DNA from: Colwellia sp. 12G3
GTDB taxonomy: Bacteria > Pseudomonadota > Gammaproteobacteria > Enterobacterales > Alteromonadaceae
Assembly: GCF_002836775.1 (NCBI RefSeq)
Contig: NZ_PJAQ01000008.1
Location: 1 to 64,000 of the forward strand
Direction of reading: 5' to 3'
DNA length: 64,000 nt
Shown here: positions 45,654-55,291 of the stretch, piece after piece
How the letters are laid out: the number at the start of each line of letters is the position of its first letter
Numbering within the stretch: the stretch's first letter is position 1
Notes under the pieces: generated by a model
Told to the model about the DNA's origin: nothing
The model's input: the letters and a program-made list of their open reading frames with translations, nothing else
The model's database searches: none
Position numbers and translations under genes: made by a program

Positions 45654-47288
45654 TTATAAGTTTCCCCAAATATTTTCAATGTACTCAGGATGGTCAACAA
45701 AAGGGTTACGGTTTCCTTGATGGCCAAATGCAGCTTCGTTACGATCAATTTCTTTTTTGCTAACGGGATCGTTAGCATGCCACCGCATTAACATTTCTAA
45801 TTGCCATAATTCAAACACTTGATTACTGCTACCATCTAAAATAGCATCACCATAAACTGAATTATTCTGCCAACTGCTAATAACATTTTCATAGCGAGTC
45901 GCCATATAAAAGTACGCTCGCGCTAAATCACCTTTAAATTCATCAATGGGTTCAAACACAGTACCGCTATAGCCTAAAGTACTCGTTGAAGAGCCTAATT
46001 TACTATTATTGGTTGAGGTAAAAGAGGCTGTTGCCACCTCCCCATAAGGGAAACCACTACGTTTTGAGTTGACATAACCATCGGTGGCATAAATGTGATG
46101 TACATCAGAGTTCATCGGCTCTACTTGGCCACCAAACCAACTCTTAGGGAAAGTATGCTCTCTATTGTAACAACCCCCTTCGCCACTATAATTACCACAT
46201 TGATCGCTTACTTTAGTGTAAGTATAATTGTCAGTTGAAATAGGATTTTCAGAATAAATATCTAAAATTGAACCATCATTTTCAAAATAAACATCGAGTG
46301 AATGATTTTCATAAAATGTCCATAAAGCAGAATAACCTTGACCTGAATGGCCATTGATTAAGTTATGTAATTCTGTTTTTAAAGAATAACCCACTTGTGA
46401 CGTTACCGTATCGTAATACGTGCCCGTGTAAGTGCCTGAGCCACCTCCTCCACCGCCAGAATTTCCTAGGGTAAAGGTTTTAGTTTCAGTACTAGCAAAA
46501 CTGCTCCCCGAAATTAGCGCTGTTCCAGCCAAAGATAAATCATAAGACCCATTGCCAAAATTACAACAAATACCATCACCATAGCTGTCATTTATGGTGA
46601 AGGAATAATCGCCATCAGCTAAACAAAAGTTTTCATTATAATTTGAAGAGTTACCATAACTATTACCACTGGCCACTTCTTGATTACTCGCATTCATTAA
46701 CGTCCAGCTGGTTTCATAACCGTAGTTGTCGGTGACTAAACTAAACGCAACATCATTAGTGCTGCAACTTCCATCTCCTGTTCCACCGTTTGATGCTTGG
46801 GTCGGCTGAAAATAATCTACATAAACAATTTCAGTACCATCAAAGCCCGACGTGTCATAAAAACGCAAACCAACCGCAATGTCTGTCGTTGAACTTGCAA
46901 CATAACTATGAGTAACTTGCTGCCATTGATTGAGTAGGCTTTCATTGGAGTAGCCTTGATAGCCATCAATATATAAACGCGCTTTAACACCACCTTCGGT
47001 ATGATATATTCCTACAGAAAACTCATAGGTTTGTCCTGCAACAACACTAACCATTTGCCTAAAGTCAGTTGAACCTTGAGTACCTGTATTCACTGTAATG
47101 GCAGCAGAGCTAGAGCCTTCTTGTGTTAAAGTTGTATTTGGATTAACACTAATGCCAGAATCAATTGTAGTCCAGCCTGTAGGTAATCCATCAGACCATG
47201 TTTCAAAACTTCCATTAGTAACGTCTGCTGCTGCATAGCTACTAACAACACTGAGTAATAAAGCAGCAATATTATTTTTATAATTCAT
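45654..47288 (-). CDS. Secreted endonuclease I with N-terminal carbohydrate-binding-like domain
   Basis: A 544-residue exported nuclease with a signal peptide cleaved near SYAAAD (residue 21). Residues about 22-165 resemble a CBM4/9-like jelly-roll (GSFETWSDGLPTGW ... IVYVDYFQPTQ). A second beta domain follows at about 175-275 (DGDYSFTINDSYGDGICC), then the endonuclease I domain at about 290-540 with YNREHTFPKSWFGG, the histidine motif SDVHHIYATDGYVNSKRSG and GNRNPFVDHPEY. It shares the nuclease family of the gene at 41435 but differs in accessory domains. An operator lies 139 bases upstream, placing it in the nucleic-acid regulon. The ATG follows GAGATC. Confidence 0.9.
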   Translation of the reverse strand: MNYKNNIAALLLSVVSSYAAADVTNGSFETWSDGLPTGWTTIDSGISVNPNTTLTQEGSSSAAITVNTGTQGSTDFRQMVSVVAGQTYEFSVGIYHTEGGVKARLYIDGYQGYSNESLLNQWQQVTHSYVASSTTDIAVGLRFYDTSGFDGTEIVYVDYFQPTQASNGGTGDGSCSTNDVAFSLVTDNYGYETSWTLMNASNQEVASGNSYGNSSNYNENFCLADGDYSFTINDSYGDGICCNFGNGSYDLSLAGTALISGSSFASTETKTFTLGNSGGGGGGSGTYTGTYYDTVTSQVGYSLKTELHNLINGHSGQGYSALWTFYENHSLDVYFENDGSILDIYSENPISTDNYTYTKVSDQCGNYSGEGGCYNREHTFPKSWFGGQVEPMNSDVHHIYATDGYVNSKRSGFPYGEVATASFTSTNNSKLGSSTSTLGYSGTVFEPIDEFKGDLARAYFYMATRYENVISSWQNNSVYGDAILDGSSNQVFELWQLEMLMRWHANDPVSKKEIDRNEAAFGHQGNRNPFVDHPEYIENIWGNL

Positions 47289-47426
47289 TTATTGATCTCA
47301 CTTTTATTGAATAATGATTACACCTCCCTATGTTCCTCTTGGCCTTGTATGTTGTCTAATCCATGAAACCGAACAAAATTCATACAGAGCCAGTACAAAA
47401 TCAGTACTGATACAACCTAATTAAAA

Positions 47427-47442
47427 CTGACCACATAGTCAA
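47427..47442. promoter_or_regulatory. RutR-like operator of the second endonuclease
   Basis: CTGACCACATAGTCAA matches the consensus except the first base and one inner base of each pair of arms. It lies 139 bases upstream of the ATG at 47288. Its minus-strand TTGACT could be a -35 box, but the -10 (TAGGTT) is poor. Confidence 0.68.
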
Positions 47443-47540
47443 CTAACAAGTAACAAAAAAATAACATTTTTCCTATTCATTTTAAGCCAAGCACTGCAAG
47501 TGTTAAGTTACAGCGCTAGGTAATAAAAAAACGGATACAC

Positions 47541-49532
47541 TTATAATAATTTAGCCGTATTAACGACATTATCTACGGTAAAACCAAAATGCTCTAGTAA
47601 CACTTTACCCGGAGCTGATTCACCAAATCGGCTGATACCGACTACAGCACCACGTAAACCAACATATTTCCTCCAAAAATCAGCATGGCCCGTTTCAATA
47701 GCGATACGTTTAGTGACTATTGAGGGTAAAACGTCTTCTTTATAATCATCGGTCTGAGCATCAAATACATTAGTTGATGGCATAGAAACTACCCGTATCT
47801 TTTGTCCTTGTGCTGAGAGTACTTTGGCAGAGTCCAAGGCTAGTTGTACTTCAGAGCCTGTAGCAATCAAAATCACTTCAGGTGTACCTTCACAGTTAGT
47901 CAGTATGTAAGCGCCTTTTTCAATGTCAGTAACCTGTTTTTTATTACGGATTATTGCCGATAAATTTTGGCGAGAAAAAATTAATGCCGTAGGTGCCTGT
48001 TGATTTTTTACTGCCATTTTCCAAGCAACAGCAGATTCTGTAGCATCACAAGGACGCCATGTTGTGAGATTAGGCGTGGTGCGTAAGTTTGTTAGTTGCT
48101 CGATTGGTTGATGTGTTGGTCCGTCTTCCCCCTGGCCAATTGAGTCATGGGTGTACACAAAAATATTTTGAATACCCATGAGTGCTGACATGCGAACAGC
48201 ATTTCGGGCGTACTCCATAAACATCATGAAGGTAGCGCCGTAGTTGATAAAACCACCATGCAAAGATATGCCATTCATGATGCCGCTCATACCAAATTCA
48301 CGTACACCATAATAAATATAATTACCCGCTGCATCACTTTCTATGCCCTTGGCATCTGGCCATAACGTCAGGTTAGAGCCGGCAAGATCGGCCGATCCGC
48401 CGAGTATTTCAGGTAAGATTGCTGCAAACTCAGTAATGGTGTTTTGTGACGCTTTCCGGCTGGCAATATTTTCGCCTTTGCTTTGACACAATTCGATATA
48501 AGCATCGGCTTTTTGCTCAAATTCTGCCGGTAGCTCTCCTTCAATAACCCTGCGCTTAAATTCCTCCGCTAGCTCTGGGTGCTCGGTACTATACGCTAAA
48601 AATTGTGCTGACCAGCTAAGGCTATTATCATGGCCTTGTTGTTTATGATCCCACTGAGCATAAATTTCTTCAGGTATGGCAAAACGAGTTGCATCAGGCC
48701 ACTCTAAAAACTTACGGGTTGCAGAAATTTCATCATCGCCTAAAGGAGCGCCATGGCAATCATGCGATCCTGATTTGTTAGGCGAGCCAAAACCAATCAC
48801 CGTTTTACAACAAATCATCGTTGGCTTATCAGTAACCATTTTGGCTTGCTCAATAGCATTGTGTATTGCCATAGCATCATGACCATCCACACAAAGTACA
48901 TGCCAGCCATATGCAGCAAAGCGTTCAGGGGTATTATCAGTGAACCAGCCTTTAACTTCGCCATCAATAGAAATGCCATTATCATCCCAAAAGACCACTA
49001 ACTTCCCTAACTTTAACGTACCAGCTAAAGAACAAACTTCATGAGAAATACCTTCCATCAAACAGCCATCACCTACAAAGCAGTAGGTAAAATGATCAAC
49101 TATATTGTGCCCTTCTCGGTTAAATTGAGCCGCTAATGTTTTCTCTGCTATCGCCATGCCCACAGCATTAGAGATACCAGCACCTAGTGGTCCAGTTGTT
49201 GTTTCAACACCTGGGGTATAACCATATTCAGGGTGGCCCGGTGTTTTAGAATGCAACTGACGAAAGTTCTTTAAATCATTTATTGATAAGTCATAACCTG
49301 AAAGATGCAATAAGGAATAAATCAGCATAGATCCATGGCCATTGGAAAGTACAAATCTGTCACGATCGCACCAATCAGGATTTGTTGGGTCATGCTTTAA
49401 AAAATCTTGCCAAAGCACTTCAGCAATATCAGCCATACCCATGGGTGCTCCAGGATGACCAGATTTTGCTTTTTGAATAGCATCCATAGTTAATATTCTT
49501 ATGGCATTTGCTCGTTTTTTACGTGACAACAT
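47541..49532 (-). CDS. tkt: Transketolase
   Basis: Thiamine-diphosphate enzyme that moves two-carbon units between pentose phosphates, 663 residues (E. coli TktA 663). Family motifs visible are [55 protein letters not shown], the cofactor [15 protein letters not shown], and [19 protein letters not shown]. The start ATG follows GGAGTAAT. A RutR-like operator lies 65 bases upstream, and the TonB receptor is divergent on the other side, so one operator may serve both. Regulated with deoAB and tal, it probably acts in ribose-phosphate disposal rather than general housekeeping; the cell may own another copy. Confidence 0.97.
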   Translation of the reverse strand: MLSRKKRANAIRILTMDAIQKAKSGHPGAPMGMADIAEVLWQDFLKHDPTNPDWCDRDRFVLSNGHGSMLIYSLLHLSGYDLSINDLKNFRQLHSKTPGHPEYGYTPGVETTTGPLGAGISNAVGMAIAEKTLAAQFNREGHNIVDHFTYCFVGDGCLMEGISHEVCSLAGTLKLGKLVVFWDDNGISIDGEVKGWFTDNTPERFAAYGWHVLCVDGHDAMAIHNAIEQAKMVTDKPTMICCKTVIGFGSPNKSGSHDCHGAPLGDDEISATRKFLEWPDATRFAIPEEIYAQWDHKQQGHDNSLSWSAQFLAYSTEHPELAEEFKRRVIEGELPAEFEQKADAYIELCQSKGENIASRKASQNTITEFAAILPEILGGSADLAGSNLTLWPDAKGIESDAAGNYIYYGVREFGMSGIMNGISLHGGFINYGATFMMFMEYARNAVRMSALMGIQNIFVYTHDSIGQGEDGPTHQPIEQLTNLRTTPNLTTWRPCDATESAVAWKMAVKNQQAPTALIFSRQNLSAIIRNKKQVTDIEKGAYILTNCEGTPEVILIATGSEVQLALDSAKVLSAQGQKIRVVSMPSTNVFDAQTDDYKEDVLPSIVTKRIAIETGHADFWRKYVGLRGAVVGISRFGESAPGKVLLEHFGFTVDNVVNTAKLL

Positions 49533-49841
49533 TATTACTCCTAATTAGCACTATTTTATAAATAAAATTATATTCTATTTTTAAAATAATACTTTCCTGT
49601 CCATCTGGTCAAGAAAAACTTGACACAAGTGATGAGAAAGTGGAATCTAGTAAAGTCTCTTTACAGAACAATGATGCTCACTACTAATCTCATATAGCTA
49701 AATATGACTTAAGAGCAAAAAAAATTATTTTAAACATTGATAACTATTAGAGATTAACGAACTAACTTAGTGCTTATGTTTCAAGGCAGAATATTAATAA
49801 TTACGTTAGTTCCTTTTACAACTTATGGGAATAAATCGAAG
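49533..49841. other. Divergent control region, tkt versus TonB receptor
   Basis: A 309-base gap with the single clear operator at 49597-49612. A TTGACA box at 49620-49625 is a -35 candidate for the rightward receptor gene, though no good -10 follows at the right distance. Confidence 0.5.
49597..49612. promoter_or_regulatory. RutR-like operator shared by tkt and the TonB receptor
   Basis: CTGTCCATCTGGTCAA has a perfect right arm and one inner mismatch in the left arm. It is 65 bases upstream of the tkt ATG and 230 bases upstream of the receptor ATG. On the minus strand its TTGACC may be the tkt -35 box, with TATTAT as -10 at a short 15-base spacing. Confidence 0.72.
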
Positions 49842-52800
49842 ATGAACAAACCAAAACTATCAAAAATAGCTAGTGCGATTGTTATCGCCGTTGGCTTATC
49901 AACATCGGCAATGGCTGCCGATACCTCATCCGCTATGCGTGGTAAAATCCTTAGCCCGACTGGCGAAGCTGCCTCTAATGTAAAAATTACCGTGATTCAT
50001 GAGCCTTCAAAAACAAGCCGTGAGTTTATAACGAATGACTCGGGTAATTTCAGTGCTAAAGGCTTGCGTGTAGGCGGCCCTTATACCGTTATTATCGATT
50101 CAGATATTTATAGCGATACCACTTTAGACAATATCTTTCTAAACTTAGGCAATACCCATCGCATCAGTGAGCAACTACAAGTAAATAATGTCGAGCGTAT
50201 ACAAGTAACGGGGTCAAGATTGTTGCAAACGTCTGGTGGCTCAAACAGTGTTTTTGGTGCAGATCTTATTAAAAATGCCCCCAGTTTTAATCGTGATATT
50301 AAAGATATTGCTCGCTTAAACCCGCTTGCTAGCATCAATGGTAATGGCGAGTTAGTTATTGCTGGTGGTAATCCTCGCTCAAATAGCTTAACCGTTGATG
50401 GCATCGGGCAAAATGATGATTTTGGTTTAAATTTCGGTGGTTACCCAACAGAGCAACCGCCTGTTTCATTAGATGCTATCGATCAAATTTCTGTTGATGT
50501 TTCACCATTCTCGGCTAAAAAAGGCAATTTTGGTGGTGGTACTATTAATGCAGTAACTAAATCAGGAACGAATGAATTTAAATTTTCAGGCTTTGCTGAA
50601 ACATCAACACCTGATATGGCCGGTGATGTTCAAAAAATCCAAACGATGAGTGAAGACGGAGATAATATCCTTGATGATAATGGCCATAAAACCTTTGAAA
50701 CAAGTTACGTTGAACCGATAAAAACCCAATCTCGTTTTGGTTTTAACGTCGGTGGCCCTATTATTGAAGACGAATTATTTTTCTTTGTTAACTACAGTAG
50801 TTGGACTAGTGAGCTAGCGCTCGATTATGGTTTTGAAGGCAGCGGCGCGGCGCACGAATATAATATTTCTGAAGAACAGTTTGCTGAATTTAACACTATT
50901 TTAAGTGACGTATACGGTCGGACCGATTCTTTAGGTGGCAATCCAGAAAATAGCGATCAAACTTTATTAGCTAAGTTAAGTTGGAACATTAATGATGATC
51001 ACCGACTAGATTTCACTTACCAATGGCAAGACAATCAAGTTGAAAAGAACTTTGGTACCGGTGGTTCGACGGTAAATTTAGCCTCAAATCGCTATAATTA
51101 CATTAGTAAATTAAGTAACTTTTCGACTAAAGTCTATTCCGATTGGAGTGATAACTTTAGTACTGAAGTTGGTTTAAGCTATAAAGACTCGTCTGCTAAT
51201 AGTGAGACCAACAGCGATATTGGTCAAGTCACGGCTATTACTAAATACCGTGGTCCACAATTTGTTTTTGGTCAAGATCAATACCGCCACGCGAATGTAT
51301 CAGAAACCAAAAACCTTACGTTATCGTTAGATGCTACTTATTTAATGGATGAGCATGAGATTAATTTTGGTATTCAATATGAAGACTTAAATTTATATAA
51401 CTTATTTGGTGCTAATTCACTTGGCTCATGGGAATTTGATAGTCTTGACAATTTTGCTGCACAAGACTTAGCCAAGTACGGTGAGTTTACCTATCAAAAT
51501 GCCTATAGCGGTGATACTCAAGACCTTGCTTACGATATATCACGTAGCCAATTATCACTTTATATTGAAGATATCTTCTATTTAACTGATGATATTACCG
51601 TCACCGCTGGTGTTCGTTATGAGCGACTTTCATCAAGTGACACTCCCACACTAAATACCGCATTTCAAGAGACTTATGGTCACACTAACCAAGAAAACCT
51701 TGACGGTTTAGATATCATTTTACCCCGTGTTAATTTTGAATGGGTCGCCTCAGAATCGCTAAGACTAGAGGCTGGTGTTGGTCGTTTCCAAGGTGGTATT
51801 CCTAATGTTTGGTATAATAACCCATTCCAAAAAGACGGTATTACACTCGTAGCGGCATCAAGTAATGCTATTGATGATTATTATAGTAATAACCTTGTTG
51901 ATGCTGACTTTGCCGTGCCGACTGAAATAATTGATTCATTAGACAAAGGTGCGGGTAGCACAAACTACACCGACCCTAATTTTAAATTACCCTCTAGCTG
52001 GCGTGCCCGTATTGCTGCCGATTATAGTTTTGATATGCCAATATTAGGCAATGGTTTTAATTGGTCAACTGAATTAATGTACCAAGTTAAAGAAAACGAA
52101 GCAGTTTGGACAAATACAGCAATGGTAAACCCAACAACCGCCGATGATGATGAACGCCTTATCTATGAAAGTCGTTACTCTGGTGATTTAGAAGATAATT
52201 TTGATATTCAAATGACCAATGCATCCGATGATGGTCGTTCTATTATTATTTCAACCGCTCTTGCCAAACAATGGGATAATGGCGTTAGCATGACCATGTC
52301 TTACGCACATCAAGACGTTACTGAAAATCATGCAGGTAGCTCATCACAAGCGCAAAGTAACTATAAGCATAATAATGTTAAGAGCAGAAACGTTGATTTT
52401 GTATCTCGTGGTTACTACGAAGTTGAACATAGCTTCAAGTTTAACCTTAACTATGCTGTACAAATTTTCGAAGGATATAATACTAATTTTAACGTATTCT
52501 TTGAACGTCGTTCTGGTCGTCCATTTAGCTGGACTATGGGCAGCTATAAAAAAGGAGATTTAGGAGATACTCGTGACTTTTACTCTAACTCTGCTTACTT
52601 AGCCTATATTCCATCAGGTGCTGATGACGCGAATGTAAACTGGGATGAGTCTGGTATTTCTTGGGATGAGTTAGAAGTATTCTTAAACCAAGCAGGTATT
52701 AGCGAACGTGGTGAAATACTCGATCGTAATACCGCAACTCAACCTTGGGTAACAACCATGGACCTGAGTATTAAACAAGAATTTGCCGGTATTTCTGCGG

Positions 52801-53042
52801 GTCATAAAGGTGAAATATTCTTCATGATTGATAACTTTGCTAATCTTTTGAATGATGATTGGGGTGTAGAAAAATCACTTCGTTATACCAGTAAAGCGAT
52901 TTATGATTTTGGCGGGCTTGATGACAATGGCAAGTATAAACTTGATAAAGTTTACGGTGGTGCAGATACTCGTAACCATACAGAAACAAACCTAAGTTCT
53001 TCAGGTTGGCAAATGAAGGTAGGTGTAAACTACCGTTTCTAG
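49842..53042 (+). CDS. Oar-like TonB-dependent outer-membrane receptor
   Basis: Energy-coupled outer-membrane importer of 1066 residues. The start is set at the ATG giving MNKPKLSKIASAIVIAVG; the open frame continues 24 codons upstream to a GTG, but a signal peptide begins only here (cleavage near AMAAD, 25-26). A carboxypeptidase-regulatory-like domain (about 30-115, MRGKILSPTGEAASNVKITV) precedes the plug (SRLLQTSGGSNSVFGADLIK) and a large beta barrel ending in GWQMKVGVNYRF. The substrate is unknown; the operator shared with tkt and the company of secreted nucleases suggest DNA fragments, nucleotides or nucleosides. Such a receptor would fill the outer-membrane step of the pathway. A strong terminator follows. 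Confidence 0.93.
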   Translation: MNKPKLSKIASAIVIAVGLSTSAMAADTSSAMRGKILSPTGEAASNVKITVIHEPSKTSREFITNDSGNFSAKGLRVGGPYTVIIDSDIYSDTTLDNIFLNLGNTHRISEQLQVNNVERIQVTGSRLLQTSGGSNSVFGADLIKNAPSFNRDIKDIARLNPLASINGNGELVIAGGNPRSNSLTVDGIGQNDDFGLNFGGYPTEQPPVSLDAIDQISVDVSPFSAKKGNFGGGTINAVTKSGTNEFKFSGFAETSTPDMAGDVQKIQTMSEDGDNILDDNGHKTFETSYVEPIKTQSRFGFNVGGPIIEDELFFFVNYSSWTSELALDYGFEGSGAAHEYNISEEQFAEFNTILSDVYGRTDSLGGNPENSDQTLLAKLSWNINDDHRLDFTYQWQDNQVEKNFGTGGSTVNLASNRYNYISKLSNFSTKVYSDWSDNFSTEVGLSYKDSSANSETNSDIGQVTAITKYRGPQFVFGQDQYRHANVSETKNLTLSLDATYLMDEHEINFGIQYEDLNLYNLFGANSLGSWEFDSLDNFAAQDLAKYGEFTYQNAYSGDTQDLAYDISRSQLSLYIEDIFYLTDDITVTAGVRYERLSSSDTPTLNTAFQETYGHTNQENLDGLDIILPRVNFEWVASESLRLEAGVGRFQGGIPNVWYNNPFQKDGITLVAASSNAIDDYYSNNLVDADFAVPTEIIDSLDKGAGSTNYTDPNFKLPSSWRARIAADYSFDMPILGNGFNWSTELMYQVKENEAVWTNTAMVNPTTADDDERLIYESRYSGDLEDNFDIQMTNASDDGRSIIISTALAKQWDNGVSMTMSYAHQDVTENHAGSSSQAQSNYKHNNVKSRNVDFVSRGYYEVEHSFKFNLNYAVQIFEGYNTNFNVFFERRSGRPFSWTMGSYKKGDLGDTRDFYSNSAYLAYIPSGADDANVNWDESGISWDELEVFLNQAGISERGEILDRNTATQPWVTTMDLSIKQEFAGISAGHKGEIFFMIDNFANLLNDDWGVEKSLRYTSKAIYDFGGLDDNGKYKLDKVYGGADTRNHTETNLSSSGWQMKVGVNYRF

Positions 53043-53088
53043 GGCTGATTAATAACTCTGTGTAATAACAGTCTTATATAAATATTTT

Positions 53089-53121
53089 AACGGTTTTGAA
53101 TTTATTCAAAACCGTTTTTTT
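53089..53121 (+). terminator. Strong terminator after the TonB receptor
   Basis: A perfect 13-base stem, AACGGTTTTGAAT with ATTCAAAACCGTT, closes a two-base apparent loop (a four-base loop in practice) and is followed by TTTTT. It lies between the convergent receptor and tetR genes. Confidence 0.92.
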
Positions 53122-53203
53122 ATTATATGAAATAAATATAATATCGCCAACAAGGTGCTTCATTACAGAAGCAATATTAAATATATTTTGCGATAGCCGT
53201 ATA

Positions 53204-53836
53204 TTAAATTAAGCCACAGCCTCGTAAAATAATGTTAGATAGAAAAGAAATAACTTCCTCAATATCATTATCTTCAAAATCTGCTTTATTCATTATCGTT
53301 AAAATTTGCGTATCAAAGTCAGCATAATGCTGGGTAGCAGACCAAATAAGAAAGATTAAGTGAACAGGGTCAACGTTAGTCATTTCACCATTGTCTATCC
53401 ATTGTTGAAATAACTTAGCCTTTTCTCTTACCCATTGACGTTGGTATGTACGAGCATAATCTTGTAAGTGCGGAGCACCTTGGATAATTTCCATGGCGTA
53501 TATTTTAGAAGCCTCTGGCTCTTTGAATGACATCTTTACCTTGGCAGCAATAAATTTTTCTATAGCAACTTTTGGACCTTGATTTGGCTCAATATCCCCT
53601 ATACCTTCATCCCACATTTCCAGTGTATCTTCAAGTACGGCATGATAAATATTCTCTTTATTTTGGAAATAATAGAGAACATTTGCTTTTGGTAGTTCCG
53701 CTCTATCAGCAATAGACTGAACCGTTGCCCCTCTGTAGCCTTGCAGAACAAACTCTGTTCTGGCTGCCATTAGTATTTTAACTCGGCTTTTGGCTCGAAT
53801 ATTACCCGTTTTTTTTATTTGATTAGCACTAGTCAT
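53204..53836 (-). CDS. RutR-like TetR-family regulator, proposed master of the nucleoside regulon
   Basis: A 210-residue TetR-type repressor. The N-terminal helix-turn-helix (about 38-58, ATVQSIADRAELPKANVLYYF) and the C-terminal ligand domain match the RutR group: LYYFQNKENIYHAVLEDTLE, AMEIIQGAPHL, WIDNGEM, and above all HLIFLIWSATQHYADFDTQI. E. coli RutR binds uracil or thymine and recognises TTGACCANNTGGTCAA. Palindromes of that form occur at eight or more places in this window, all beside nucleoside, nuclease or pentose-phosphate genes, so this protein is the natural candidate to bind them. The ligand may be a base, nucleoside or sugar phosphate. It is not an orthologue of rutR by context: no rut genes are here. 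Confidence 0.9.
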   Translation of the reverse strand: MTSANQIKKTGNIRAKSRVKILMAARTEFVLQGYRGATVQSIADRAELPKANVLYYFQNKENIYHAVLEDTLEMWDEGIGDIEPNQGPKVAIEKFIAAKVKMSFKEPEASKIYAMEIIQGAPHLQDYARTYQRQWVREKAKLFQQWIDNGEMTNVDPVHLIFLIWSATQHYADFDTQILTIMNKADFEDNDIEEVISFLSNIILRGCGLI

Positions 53837-54265
53837 TCTTTAGGCTCAGTGTGCGTTAATATTTTATGCAACCTTCACCCTAGTAGCTAAGTCACACATT
53901 TCTTTAAATATAATAAGTTAATTTGTTAAACCGTTTAGAGAGGGTCTTACTATTTATTAATCATCTAAATAACAATATTTGCGTTGCTCTTAAAAGTTTA
54001 TGACGACTTTAACAAAATCAAAGGTTACACCCAACATAACCAATTGGAAAGTTTTATCATTGTTAATGAATGTTTTTATTTGTTACTTTACTTTAACTAT
54101 AAAAACGTTAAACATAGCCATTTAGCCAGAAAAAACATTAATATAAGCAACTGTATTTCTGAATAAAAAATATAAAACACCTAGTAACAAAGCTAATAAC
54201 TTTACTTATTTACATCAACAATAATTGATGCGAAAGTTTACTAAAACCTCAACGAACAAACATAA

Positions 54266-54281
54266 AAGACCAACTGGTCAG
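54266..54281. promoter_or_regulatory. RutR-like operator between tetR and folD
   Basis: AAGACCAACTGGTCAG has the perfect core GACCAACTGGTC. It is about 430 bases upstream of the tetR ATG, so it may autoregulate tetR from a long leader, or serve an unseen gene. folD ends to its right on the minus strand. Confidence 0.6.
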
Positions 54282-54294
54282 CTTTAATTGTTTG

Positions 54295-54318
54295 TTATTT
54301 ATTTATTTATTTATTTAT
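54295..54318. repeat. TTTA microsatellite
   Basis: Six in-register adenines spaced four apart in a T-rich run, that is about six TTTA units. It is non-coding, just right of the operator at 54266-54281, where length changes could alter DNA bending. Confidence 0.7.
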
Positions 54319-54436
54319 AATTAATATTTTTATAACACGACTTTAAAGTAACAAATAAAAATAAATCGTGTTTCATGCCTTAGTACTTGCCCTCGGACTC
54401 TTTATCTACGTCATCAATCATTGTGATACAACATAG

Positions 54437-55291
54437 TTAGACATTATTCCTTAATTTCATTTCAGCAGCTTCAACTGTCTGATAGATCAATGTGTTAATT
54501 GTCATTGGTCCTACCCCGCCTGGTACTGGTGTATATGCTTTAACTCGATTCACAAGGGGTTGTAACTCAATGTCTCCAACGCCACCCTCATGGTAACCGG
54601 CATCAATTACAACGGCATCGTCTTTTATCCAATCTGCTTTGATAAATTCAGGTCTACCTACAGCGCCAACAATGATATCTGCATTCTTTATAATTTTATC
54701 AAGACCGATCGTTTTTGAATGACAAATAGTCACAGTGCAATTTTTATTAAGCAGCATCATTGCCATTGGTTTGCCCAAAATTGGACTTCTGCCAACGACA
54801 ACGGCGTGTTTGCCTTCTAGCTGTATATCGTATGCTTCTAAAAGTCGAATGATTCCTTTTGGCGTAGCGCTGCCATAGGAAGTTTCATTCATTGCCATTC
54901 GACCGAAACCCAAACAAGTTACCCCATCAACATCCTTAGACAAATCGATGGAATCAAAACATTGTCTTTCATTAATTTGTGATGGAACCGGATGTTGCAA
55001 GAGAATGCCGTGGATGTTTGGATTAGCATTAAGTTTTTCGATTTCAGCCAGTAACTCTGCAGTTGTTGTATCCTCTGACATTTCAACTTTGAGCGAATCC
55101 ATACCAACTCGGGTACATGCGTTTGATTTCATTTTCACATAGGTTGCCGATGAAGGGTCATTGCCTACTAAAATTGTGGCTAAGATAGGAACTGCACCGT
55201 TATTAAGTTTTTTAAGCTGGGTAACTCTTGAACGCAAATTTTCTTCAGATTTTTTGGCTATTAGTTTTCCATCTAAAATCAATGCTGACAT
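54437..55291 (-). CDS. folD: FolD, methylene-THF dehydrogenase/cyclohydrolase
   Basis: Bifunctional NADP-dependent dehydrogenase and cyclohydrolase of folate one-carbon metabolism, 284 residues (E. coli 288). The start is the ATG giving [16 protein letters not shown]; the frame upstream begins with a TTG and is not family-like. Visible are the active-site [16 protein letters not shown] with the catalytic lysine, [22 protein letters not shown] and the cofactor-binding [20 protein letters not shown], which departs somewhat from the usual GRSxIVGxP. The product [16 protein letters not shown] is intact. The divergence hints at a second, more typical folD elsewhere, which I cannot check. No operon partner. 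Confidence 0.95.
   Translation of the reverse strand: MSALILDGKLIAKKSEENLRSRVTQLKKLNNGAVPILATILVGNDPSSATYVKMKSNACTRVGMDSLKVEMSEDTTTAELLAEIEKLNANPNIHGILLQHPVPSQINERQCFDSIDLSKDVDGVTCLGFGRMAMNETSYGSATPKGIIRLLEAYDIQLEGKHAVVVGRSPILGKPMAMMLLNKNCTVTICHSKTIGLDKIIKNADIIVGAVGRPEFIKADWIKDDAVVIDAGYHEGGVGDIELQPLVNRVKAYTPVPGGVGPMTINTLIYQTVEAAEMKLRNNV

Larger units (their letters stand above)
53837..54436. other. Long intergenic region between tetR and folD
   Basis: Six hundred AT-rich bases. It contains the tetR leader, an operator (54266-54281) and a TTTA microsatellite (54295-54318). A 60-codon plus-strand frame at 53984-54166 has no good ribosome site and unlikely composition, so I do not call it. A small RNA or a short gene controlled by the operator is possible but not visible. 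Confidence 0.5.

Noticed and set aside
53984..54166. 60-codon frame in the tetR-folD gap
   Set aside because: No ribosome site, unlikely composition and no recognisable family.
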